Source of the DNA: Planctomycetes bacterium UBA4800
GTDB taxonomy: Bacteria; Planctomycetota; UBA8108; UBA8890; UBA8898
Length of the DNA stretch: 6,746 bases
Assembly: GCA_002402755.1 (NCBI GenBank)
Contig: DHGK01000376.1
Span: 1 to 6,746 of the forward strand
Direction: 5' to 3'
Below the pieces are notes generated by a model. That model searched no databases. It was not told the DNA's origin and saw only the letters and a program-made list of their open reading frames with translations. Shown here in pieces: positions 1-6,634 of the stretch. Made by a program: the position numbers and the translations under genes. Position 1 is the stretch's first letter. Every line of letters starts with the position of its first letter.

Positions 1-23
1 GGGTCCCTGATTCTTCAGCGCTG

Positions 24-60
24 TCCCCGCGCTTGCCATCGTCCCGCGCGCTTGCCATCG
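24..60. repeat. Short imperfect tandem duplication, two copies of CGCGCTTGCCATCG
   Basis: The 14-base string CGCGCTTGCCATCG occurs at 28-41 and again at 47-60. Including the preceding TCCC, the two units are 18 and 19 bases long and directly abut (24-41 and 42-60), differing by one inserted base. The second copy contains TTGCCA, which is a good -35 hexamer for the promoter proposed just downstream. The first copy would place a second TTGCCA 19 bases further upstream, too far to serve the same -10. The duplication could be replication slippage or a repeated protein-binding site; the sequence does not decide. Confidence 0.7.
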
Positions 61-80
61 CCCGCCGCGAGGCGGACAAT
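52..80 (+). promoter_or_regulatory. Putative sigma70-type promoter for the AI-2E family gene
   Basis: TTGCCA at 52-57 matches five of six bases of the TTGACA consensus. GACAAT at 75-80 matches four of six of TATAAT, and the spacer is exactly 17 bases. The predicted start near 87 would give a leader of about 50 bases before the ATG at 137. The relatively AT-rich ACAAT stands out in a very GC-rich leader. This is consensus matching only, and primary sigma recognition in this organism is assumed. Confidence 0.45.
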
Positions 81-136
81 ACGCGCAAGGCGCGCGGCCG
101 CGGCGCGGCGCGCCGGCCGCAACCGGAGAACGCGGT

Positions 137-1978
137 ATGGCCTCCAACGACGAACGACACACGCTGGCCGAGGAGCGGCTGAACTTCCTGCTCCTGCTTC
201 CGTGGATGAAGATCTTCACATGGGGGCTTTTCCTGCTGGCCGTGTACGCCCTGCGAAGCTTCTTCACGGTCATATTCCTCACCTTTCTCCTCACCTACAT
301 CGCGGCCAACATCCTTCGCCGGATCACGCCCGCGCTCGGCACGTGGGAATGGCTCAGGAAGGTGCTCGTCCTGGTGACGTTCGCGATCTTCTTCGCCATC
401 TCGTACACGGGCGGGAACTTCATCATCCCGGAGATCATCCGCCAGGGCCAGCTCGTCGTGAAGACGGTCCAGGACTTCGGCCTTGACCGAGGCATTCACA
501 AGATCATTCCAGACCTGTACGGGCGCTGGAAGTACGCCATCTTCAAGAAGACCCGCGAGTTCGAGGCCGAGTTCAAGGCCTTCAGCCAGAGCCAGGATGT
601 CAAGCAGGTGACGCGCGAGGCGTTCCTCGCGCAGGCCAAGGCGCTCCGCTCGGAGTTCCGGAGGGAACAGGCCCTGCGCCTCGGGCAGCAGCGCTGGGAG
701 GCCGCCAAGAGCACGCCCGAGTACGAGGCCGCGTATCGCGCCTGGCTCGAGCGCACGGTGGCCGAGGATCTCTACCTGCCCGACGGCAAGCGGGCCAAGC
801 TCGACGCGGCCAAGGAAGCGGCGCTCATCGGCGTCATGGGTCAGAGCGCGTTCGACCTCCTGAAGCGCAGCTACGGCGAGAACTACCCGGCCTACCTCCA
901 GAGCCAGATCGTCAAGGAGCAGCTCGCGGGACTGGAGCGCGACCGCCTGGAAGCCTACGCCCGCGCGTTCCAGGACCGGTTCGCCGAGGACGAGGGCGAG
1001 AAGGCCGCCGCCGCAGCCGAGCAGACGCCCGAGTGGGAGCAGGGCTTCCGCGAGCACTACAACGCGCACCGAAAGAGCCATCCGGGGGATGCCGCCTACG
1101 AGTACGAGAAATTCATCGCGCTCGAGGCCGCGCTCGACGACCGGCACTTCTCGACGCTCCTCGGCGAGGAGCAGGCGCGCGCCGGCGCGCGCGCCCTCGC
1201 GCAGAAGTTCGAGGCCCAGAAGATCAACCAGTTCTCCGAGGACGCCAGCCGCAAGCTCAGCGAGGCGGGCATCTTCAACTACGTCAACGAGGCGGCCGGC
1301 CAGGTCCTGAGCCGCCTCCTGGGGTGGCTCAGGCAGGGCATCGCGTCGCTCGTGTCGTTCACGTTCGACGTGATCCTCTCCGTGTTCCTGAGCCTCATCA
1401 TCATGTGGGACCTCCCGCGCCTCGCGCGCGGCGTCGCGCGCCTCGGCCAGAGCCGGCTGCGCCGCCTGTACAACGAGCTCGCTCCCGGCCTGGCGAGCTT
1501 CGGGCTGCTGCTCGGCCAGTCCTTCGTCGCGCGCGCCCTCATCGCGATCGTCAACACGGCGCTCATTCTCACGACGCTCGTCGTCATGGGCGTCGAGCAG
1601 CGCACGTTCCTCTGCACCATGGTCTTCATCTGCAGCTTCATCCCGATCGTCGGCGTCGTGCTCTCGGGCGTGCCGATCGCGCTCGTCGCCCTGCAGGTGG
1701 GCGGCCCCGTGCTGGCGCTCAAGCTCATCGCGGCGCTCACGGTCATCACGATCGTCGAGAGCCTGCTCCTCGACCCGAAGATCATGGGCGATGTGCTCAA
1801 CCTCCACACGCTGGTCGTCCTCATCGTGCTCACCGTGGGCGGCTACTACTTCGGCGTGTGGGGGCTCCTCCTCGGCGTCCCGATCGCGGTCTACGTCATC
1901 CGCGACGTGATCCTCAAGGAGAAGCCGGGCCGGCCGGCGCCGGCCGCGACCGGACCGCCGGCCCGGGGCGCGGCGTAG
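137..1978 (+). CDS. AI-2E family transporter-like membrane protein with a large charged helical insert
   Basis: This 613-residue inner-membrane protein belongs to the AI-2E transporter/permease family (PerM, YdiK, TqsA type), recognised mainly from its C-terminal half. Hydrophobic stretches lie near residues 17-60 (probably two membrane segments), 75-92, 401-424, 463-485, 490-545 and 555-590. Family-like motifs are FIPIVG (501-506), DPKIMG (546-551) followed by NLHTLVVL, and WGLLLGVP (575-582). Most family members are about 330-400 residues long. Here the soluble stretch between the third and fourth hydrophobic segments runs from about 93 to 395 and is rich in Glu, Lys, Arg, Ala and Gln, predicting long helices, so roughly 220 residues look added. 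The start is supported by GGAG at 125-128, eight bases before the ATG. Members export autoinducer-2 or act as cation antiporters, and many have no known substrate; none can be assigned here. It may be co-transcribed with the glycosidase gene 103 bases downstream. The family call is strong; the function is open. Confidence 0.85.
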   Translation: MASNDERHTLAEERLNFLLLLPWMKIFTWGLFLLAVYALRSFFTVIFLTFLLTYIAANILRRITPALGTWEWLRKVLVLVTFAIFFAISYTGGNFIIPEIIRQGQLVVKTVQDFGLDRGIHKIIPDLYGRWKYAIFKKTREFEAEFKAFSQSQDVKQVTREAFLAQAKALRSEFRREQALRLGQQRWEAAKSTPEYEAAYRAWLERTVAEDLYLPDGKRAKLDAAKEAALIGVMGQSAFDLLKRSYGENYPAYLQSQIVKEQLAGLERDRLEAYARAFQDRFAEDEGEKAAAAAEQTPEWEQGFREHYNAHRKSHPGDAAYEYEKFIALEAALDDRHFSTLLGEEQARAGARALAQKFEAQKINQFSEDASRKLSEAGIFNYVNEAAGQVLSRLLGWLRQGIASLVSFTFDVILSVFLSLIIMWDLPRLARGVARLGQSRLRRLYNELAPGLASFGLLLGQSFVARALIAIVNTALILTTLVVMGVEQRTFLCTMVFICSFIPIVGVVLSGVPIALVALQVGGPVLALKLIAALTVITIVESLLLDPKIMGDVLNLHTLVVLIVLTVGGYYFGVWGLLLGVPIAVYVIRDVILKEKPGRPAPAATGPPARGAA

Positions 1979-2069
1979 CGCGCTTGCGCGAACGAGCCGC
2001 GACGCGTAGCTTGTAGAGAGCGCCCGAACGCGGCGGCGCGCCGCGCCTCGGGGCCCTGTTTCCCGCCGC

Positions 2070-2076
2070 AAGGAGG
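2070..2076 (+). promoter_or_regulatory. Strong Shine-Dalgarno site for the GH38-like gene
   Basis: AAGGAGG sits five bases upstream of the ATG at 2082. It is a near-perfect anti-16S match and fixes the start, which also gives a protein that begins directly with a hydrophobic export signal. Confidence 0.85.
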
Positions 2077-2081
2077 AACCC

Positions 2082-5000
2082 ATGCGCATCGCGTTCGCCG
2101 TGATCCTGTGTGCAAGCGCGTTCGGCGCCGAGTTCGGCCGCTTCCCCGCGAGCCGCGACGGCGATATTCTCACGTGGCTCGTCGCCGGCCCCTTCGGCGC
2201 CGGGGAGTTCAACACAGCGGAGATCGTCCGCGGCGGCCTGCCCTGCGAGGGCGACGCCGCGGGCGGCGCGGCGTGGGCCTTCGTGCTCGCCGGCGAGGGC
2301 GGCATCGTTGACCTCGAGGCGCGCTGGCCGCGCGATCATGTCGCCGCCTTCGGTGCGTGCGGCATCGAGTCGCCCGAGGCGCAGAAGGCCGTCCTGGCAT
2401 TCGGGAGCGATGACGCGTGCAAGGTCTGGCTCAACGACGCCGTCGTGCTCGAGACGCGCCGCCCGCGCGTCCTGACGCGCAATCAGGACGCCGTGACCGT
2501 GGACCTGCGGAAGGGCGCCAACACGCTCTACGTCCAGATCACGGAAGGCCTCGGCGGCTGGGGCTTCCAGGGGAGCGTCAGGCCCGCGGCCGGGGCCGTC
2601 CGCGTCGTCCTTCCGCTTCGCGCGGCGCCCGATCCGCTCGCGTGGCGCTTCCAGGCCGTGCCGTTCGTGCGGCGCGCGGGCGAGGCGGCCGAGCCGATCG
2701 TGTGGCTGCACACCGAATGGCTCGCCGATCCCGTGAAGGCGACCGTGGAGATCTCCGCGGGCGACGCCCTGGCGCGCACGGAGATCGAGCTTGAGCCCGG
2801 CAAGGCGACGTTCGCCCTGGCCGTGCCGTCCGTCGCCGCGAGGACGACGGCGACGGCCCGCATCGCGGCCGGCGCCGTCGTGCGCGAGACCGCGTTCGAG
2901 CTCGCGCCCGTCAAACCGCTCGAGGTCTTCATCGTCCAGCACACGCACACCGACATCGGCTACACGGCGGACCAGCCGGCGATCCAGCGCGAGCACATGC
3001 GCTTCATCGACGAGGCCCTGGCGGCCGTCGACGCGACGCGCGGGTATCCCGAGCACGCGCGCTTCAAGTGGGTCTGCGAGATGACCTGGGGCGTCGAGCT
3101 CTTCCTGGACCGCCGGCCGCCCGCGGCCGCGGCGAAGCTGCTCGCCGCGGCCCGGGAAGGGTCGTTCGAGCTCACCGGCATGTGCCTCAACATGACCGAC
3201 CTGGCCGACGAGGAGGTCCTGCTCCGGAGCTTCCGGCCGCTCGCGCGCCTGCGGCGCGAGGGGTTCGACATTGCCTGCGCCATGCAGAACGACGTCAACG
3301 GCTTCCCCTGGGCGCTGCCGCGCCTGCTCCGGAGCGCCGGCATCAAGTACTTCTCGAACGGCATCAACGAGACGCGCTCCAAGGTCCCCTTCGAGCACCC
3401 GCAGGCGCTCTGGTGGGAGAGCCCGGACGGGAGCGCGCTCCTCACGTGGCGCGGCTGGCACTACATGGCGGGGAACTTCATGGGCCTGAACGAGGACTTC
3501 GCGTCCGCCGAGCGCAAGGTGGGCGACTTCCTCGCGCCGCTCAACGCGCCCGAGTACCCGCACGCCGTCGTCCTGGCTCCGGTGAGCGGACTCTTCACCG
3601 ACAACGCCCCGCCGAGCACCTTCATGTGCGATCTCGTCAAACAGTGGAACGCGAAGTACGCCTGGCCGCATCTGCGCATCGCGACGCTCAAGGAGTTCTT
3701 CACGGCGCTGGAGGAGCGCGAGGGCGCGCGCATTCCGCACGTCCGCAAGGCGTGGTGCGACTGGTGGGCCGACGGCATCGGCGCGGGCGCCGACGAGTGC
3801 GCGATCGTCAAGGCGAGCCAGGAGTCGCTCAGGTGCGCCGACACGCTCGCGGCCCTTGCCGGCGCCGGGCTCGGCGGCGGCGGCGCGCGCCTGCGCGCGG
3901 AGCTTGCGGATGCCTATCGCGCGTGTCTGCTGTACGACGAGCACACCTACGGCGCCTGGAACAGCATCGAGGACCCGGGAAGCCTCAAGGCCAAGCACGG
4001 CTGGCTCTACAAGTCGTCCTTCGCGGCCGCGGCGGGCCTGGCGAGCGCGCGCGCGGAGGACGCCGCCCTCGCGGGCCTCCTCTGGAACGTCGCGACCGGC
4101 GATGCGCCCGTGCTCATCGCCTTCAATTCGCTTCCCTGGGCGCGGCCCTGCCCGCTCAGGATCAAGCTTCCCCGCAATCTCGTCGAGCGGATGCGGCCCT
4201 TCAAGCTCATCGACTGCGCGCGCGGAGGCGAGCTCGCCTACCAGATCGCCGGCGAGGAGACGCTGTGGCTCGACGTGTGGGCGGTGGCGCCGGAGGTGCC
4301 TGCCTGCGGCTACACGACGTGGCGCATCGTCCCCGGCGCGCCGGCCGAGGTTCCCAATCCCTTCGCGATCGACGGGACGACGATCTCGAACGGGAAGGTC
4401 GCGATCGCGGTCGATGCGGCGACCGGCGCCGTGGCGACGCTGTCGATCGACGGCCGCGAACTGGCCGGGGAAGCGCTCGCGCCGTACGGCTTCGGGCAGT
4501 ACATCTACGAGGAGATCGCCGACCCCGCCGGCCGCGGCATGCTCTGGCCGCGGCGCGACAAGGTCGCGTTCACGCGCCGGACGCTCACGGAGATCTCGGT
4601 CGACCGCGGCCTGGCGGGCCCGGTCGCCGCATCGCTCATCGTCCGCGGCCGCATCGACAAGGACCACAAGGTCGCGTGCGAGATCACGCTCTGGCGCGAC
4701 GCGCCGTGGGTGGAGCTGGCCTACACGCTCAGGAAGCCGCGCACGGCCGCGCCCGAGGCCGTGTACATCGCCTTCCCGTTCCGCGCGCTCCCGCTCAGGG
4801 CCGAGGTCGCGGGCGGGCTGCTCGAACCGGGACGCGGCCAGATCCCCCGGAGCGCCATGGACTGGCACGTGATCCAGGACTACGTGCTCGCGGGCGGGCC
4901 GGGCAGCCTTGCCGCGTGGGTGAGCCACGACGCGCCGCTGGTCCAGTTCAACGACATAAACACCGGAAAATATCTTGATATGCTCGAGGTCGCGGCGCCC

Positions 5001-5462
5001 GCCGTCTACTCCTGGCCGATCAACAACTACTGGTTCACGAACTTCCCGGCCGAGCAGGGCGGCGAGTTCCTCTTCCGGTACTCGGTCGGCGCGCCGGCCG
5101 GCGACGCGGCGGGGCACAGGTTCGCCAAGGAGCGCGTCGCCTTCGCGCGGGCGGCGGTCCTTCCGCCGCGCCGCGCCGGCGCGCTGCCCGCCGAGGGCGC
5201 GAGCCTGCTTCAGGGCGACGAGTGCCTGCAGTTCGTGAAGCCGGCCGAGGACGGCGCCGGCTTCGTCCTGCGCTTCCGCAACATGGGCCCGGCCCCGCGC
5301 ACGGCGCGGGTGCGATTCTCGCCGCTTCTGAGAATCGCGGACGTCCGGGGCATCGATATCCTGGAGGAGCCCGCGAAGGTCGACTTCGAATGGAAGGACG
5401 GGGCGCTCGCCGTGCCGCTCGCGCCGCACGCGGCGGCGGATGTCATGGCGATCGTCCCCTGA
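2082..5462 (+). CDS. Exported GH38-like glycoside hydrolase (alpha-mannosidase superfamily) with N-terminal sugar-binding-like module
   Basis: This 1126-residue protein starts with a short hydrophobic signal (about residues 1-16, cleavage perhaps after Ala13 or Ala16), so it should act in the periplasm or outside the cell. Residues about 20-180 resemble the beta-sandwich module often attached to exported sugar enzymes: WLVAGPF (32-38), GSDDACKVWLN (108-118) and GGWGFQGSVR (158-167). The GH38-type catalytic barrel follows from about 282. HTHTDIGY (287-294) stands where classic members have HSHNDPGW, so His289 and Asp291 would be zinc ligands. MQNDVNGFPW (401-410) supplies the likely nucleophile and zinc ligand Asp404. 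DEHTYGAW (619-626) corresponds to the QHHD/QFHD motif, with His621 as the fourth ligand. A helical middle part and C-terminal beta domains (from about FNSLPW, 681-686) complete the usual order, and the length is near that of class II mannosidases. Family members retain the anomeric configuration and cleave alpha-mannosides, but the motifs are divergent enough that mannose specificity is uncertain. It resembles DUF5054-type GH38 relatives. It converges with a sugar isomerase/epimerase gene. Confidence 0.85.
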   Translation: MRIAFAVILCASAFGAEFGRFPASRDGDILTWLVAGPFGAGEFNTAEIVRGGLPCEGDAAGGAAWAFVLAGEGGIVDLEARWPRDHVAAFGACGIESPEAQKAVLAFGSDDACKVWLNDAVVLETRRPRVLTRNQDAVTVDLRKGANTLYVQITEGLGGWGFQGSVRPAAGAVRVVLPLRAAPDPLAWRFQAVPFVRRAGEAAEPIVWLHTEWLADPVKATVEISAGDALARTEIELEPGKATFALAVPSVAARTTATARIAAGAVVRETAFELAPVKPLEVFIVQHTHTDIGYTADQPAIQREHMRFIDEALAAVDATRGYPEHARFKWVCEMTWGVELFLDRRPPAAAAKLLAAAREGSFELTGMCLNMTDLADEEVLLRSFRPLARLRREGFDIACAMQNDVNGFPWALPRLLRSAGIKYFSNGINETRSKVPFEHPQALWWESPDGSALLTWRGWHYMAGNFMGLNEDFASAERKVGDFLAPLNAPEYPHAVVLAPVSGLFTDNAPPSTFMCDLVKQWNAKYAWPHLRIATLKEFFTALEEREGARIPHVRKAWCDWWADGIGAGADECAIVKASQESLRCADTLAALAGAGLGGGGARLRAELADAYRACLLYDEHTYGAWNSIEDPGSLKAKHGWLYKSSFAAAAGLASARAEDAALAGLLWNVATGDAPVLIAFNSLPWARPCPLRIKLPRNLVERMRPFKLIDCARGGELAYQIAGEETLWLDVWAVAPEVPACGYTTWRIVPGAPAEVPNPFAIDGTTISNGKVAIAVDAATGAVATLSIDGRELAGEALAPYGFGQYIYEEIADPAGRGMLWPRRDKVAFTRRTLTEISVDRGLAGPVAASLIVRGRIDKDHKVACEITLWRDAPWVELAYTLRKPRTAAPEAVYIAFPFRALPLRAEVAGGLLEPGRGQIPRSAMDWHVIQDYVLAGGPGSLAAWVSHDAPLVQFNDINTGKYLDMLEVAAPAVYSWPINNYWFTNFPAEQGGEFLFRYSVGAPAGDAAGHRFAKERVAFARAAVLPPRRAGALPAEGASLLQGDECLQFVKPAEDGAGFVLRFRNMGPAPRTARVRFSPLLRIADVRGIDILEEPAKVDFEWKDGALAVPLAPHAAADVMAIVP

Positions 5463-5491
5463 GCGGGCTCACGCCCGAAACCCGAGCCCGC
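5463..5491 (+). terminator. GC-rich hairpin just after the GH38-like gene, possible terminator
   Basis: Starting immediately after the stop codon, GCGGGCTC (5463-5470) pairs perfectly with GAGCCCGC (5484-5491), giving an 8-base-pair stem and a 13-base loop. A smaller alternative stem, CGGGC with GCCCG (5464-5468 and 5473-5477), competes with it. No T tract follows, only a pyrimidine-leaning stretch, so it is not a classical intrinsic terminator. Its position at a gene end is the main support. Confidence 0.35.
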
Positions 5492-5528
5492 GCCTTCGCG
5501 GCTCTCTCGTCTTCCATTCGCGCGGCCG

Positions 5529-5546
5529 CTCCCCGCGTCCGGGGAG
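5529..5546. terminator. Compact hairpin between convergent genes, possible bidirectional transcription barrier
   Basis: CTCCCCG (5529-5535) and CGGGGAG (5540-5546) form a perfect 7-base-pair stem closed by the tetraloop CGTC. It lies midway between the two convergent stop codons, where a two-way terminator would be expected. Neither side has a run of T on the transcribed strand, so termination is inferred from position and stem strength alone. Confidence 0.3.
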
Positions 5547-5577
5547 GAAGGAAGGACGATGCCGGCCGGCCCTTCCG

Positions 5578-6456
5578 CTACATGTACCTCGCGAAGAGCC
5601 CGCGGATGAAGCCCGCGTTCGCGGCGGCGGTGATGTCCGGGCCGAGCGGCGCGCCCGTCTCCAGCACGATCCAGCCCTCGTAGCCGTTCTCGGCGATCGC
5701 CTCGGCGGTCTCCTTGAACTTCACCTCGCCGCGGCCGAGCAGTCCGCTCTTGTAGTCCTTGAAGTGGATCTGGCAGGCGCGGTCCTTGAGCAGGCGCAAT
5801 TCCGCGGGGACATCGTAGCCGTAGTGGGTCGCGTTGCCGACGTCGTAGTAGACCTTGAGCCCCGGCGGGTTCCCGGCCTTCTCCAGGAGGGCCAGGTTGT
5901 CGGCGGCGCTGAGCGTGTTCTCCAGACCCAGGGCTATTCCCTTCTCGGCGGCCTTGGGCGCGAGGTCCTTGAGAATCGCCGCGGCCCTGTCCCTGTCGTC
6001 CTGCGTCTTGAGCGTCCCCGCCCCGAAGCAGGCGATGAGAATCGTCTTTGCCTTGAGCGCGGCCGCGGCATCGATGGTCGCGCCGATCCAGCCCGGCGCG
6101 CGCGCATCGCGGACGAGCGGGCTCCCGTTGAGAAGCCCCATGCAGATCGAGCTCACGACGACGCCCGTCTGCTCGACGGCCTTCAGGTACTCAGCAATCA
6201 CCTCGGGCTTGCAGATCCTGAGCGTCTCCTCCGGGCCGCCCGCGTCGGCCTCGACGCCCTCGAGGCCCGCGCGCTTCGCGGTCTCGAGCGCCTTGGCGCC
6301 GCCCCCGCCGAGGATGCCGTCCATGGCGCCGACCTTGATCCTGACCTTGCCCCGCTCCGGCGCGCCCGCAGCCTCGCCCGCCGCCGCCCGCCCGCCGATG
6401 AGCGCCAGCGAGGTGAGCGCGCCCGCCTGCACGAATCCGCGTCGCGTGAGTTCCAT
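5578..6456 (-). CDS. Tat-exported sugar phosphate isomerase/epimerase family protein (xylose isomerase-like TIM barrel)
   Basis: This 292-residue protein opens with a twin-arginine signal: LTRRGF (residues 3-8), a hydrophobic stretch to about residue 22 and an Ala-rich cleavage region near 24-30. It is therefore predicted to be exported folded, perhaps with its metal bound. The rest matches the AP-endonuclease-2/xylose-isomerase-like barrel of sugar isomerases and epimerases. Likely metal ligands are Glu179 (in GLENTL), Asp205 (YYDVGNATH), His231 (IHFKDY) and Glu266 (VLETG). The Asp-His and His-Glu spacings of 26 and 35 are the same as I recall for D-tagatose 3-epimerase. The family interconverts ketoses or acts on inositol-type and keto sugars; the substrate here is unknown. 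The start is supported by GAAAGGAG (complement of 6463-6470), six bases upstream of the ATG. The gene converges on the GH38-like gene and diverges from rarA, so it has its own promoter. Exported members are common in planctomycete-type genomes and mostly uncharacterised. Confidence 0.87.
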   Translation of the reverse strand: MELTRRGFVQAGALTSLALIGGRAAAGEAAGAPERGKVRIKVGAMDGILGGGGAKALETAKRAGLEGVEADAGGPEETLRICKPEVIAEYLKAVEQTGVVVSSICMGLLNGSPLVRDARAPGWIGATIDAAAALKAKTILIACFGAGTLKTQDDRDRAAAILKDLAPKAAEKGIALGLENTLSAADNLALLEKAGNPPGLKVYYDVGNATHYGYDVPAELRLLKDRACQIHFKDYKSGLLGRGEVKFKETAEAIAENGYEGWIVLETGAPLGPDITAAANAGFIRGLFARYM

Positions 6457-6514
6457 ACGCAGCTCCTTTCAGTGAGTCCTCGCGAGGCCCGCCGCCGCGC
6501 GGCAAGCGCCGTTC

Positions 6515-6543
6515 ATTGTACCTGGCCGGCGACCGCCGAGAAA
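6515..6543 (-). promoter_or_regulatory. Putative promoter of the isomerase/epimerase gene
   Basis: On the minus strand the complement of 6515-6520 reads TACAAT, five of six matches to the -10 consensus. The hexamer 17 bases further upstream (complement of 6538-6543) reads TTTCTC, a poor -35. The predicted start near 6508 gives a leader of about 50 bases. The -10 is one of very few AT-rich hexamers in the spacer, which is the main reason to list it. Confidence 0.35.
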
Positions 6544-6601
6544 GCCGCCGCGGCGCCGCAGCGCACGGCCGCGCGGCGCTGCACGGGCGCCCGGCGCGCG
6601 A

Positions 6602-6607
6602 TAGAAT
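6602..6607 (+). promoter_or_regulatory. Putative -10 element for rarA
   Basis: TAGAAT matches five of six bases of TATAAT. It lies 27 bases before the rarA ATG, so a start near 6614 would leave a leader of about 20 bases containing the GGAG at 6621-6624. No convincing -35 is present: the hexamer at the 17-base spacing reads CTGCAC. It faces away from the epimerase promoter in the same 178-base divergent spacer. Confidence 0.4.
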
Positions 6608-6634
6608 GGCGGCAACGAACGGAGCGCGCCCCGC

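Noticed and set aside
1..51. Possible end of an upstream gene, for example the TGA at 8-10
   Set aside because: Only a few codons are visible and nothing identifies a frame.
1984..2012. Possible promoter TTGCGC with 17-base spacing to TAGCTT upstream of the GH38-like gene
   Set aside because: Each hexamer matches only three of six consensus bases, so it is indistinguishable from chance; the spacing alone is not enough.
1033..2016. A 327-codon frame overlapping the AI-2E gene
   Set aside because: Arg-rich composition without membrane segments or motifs; the 137-1978 frame has the family motifs.
2033..2044. Perfect 12-base palindrome GCGGCGCGCCGC before the GH38-like gene
   Set aside because: Short GC palindromes are frequent at this base composition, and it lacks a T tract, so neither operator nor terminator is supported.
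3068..4978. A 636-codon plus-strand frame overlapping the GH38-like gene in another phase
   Set aside because: Extreme Arg/Ala/Gly content and no motif or ribosome binding site; it is a frame shadow of the real gene.
1914..5429. A 1171-codon open frame on the minus strand covering almost the whole GH38-like gene
   Set aside because: Its translation is Arg, Ala, Gly, Pro and Glu rich with no recognisable domain, while the opposite strand has a signal peptide, a strong ribosome binding site and GH38 motifs. Long antisense frames are expected in GC-saturated genes.
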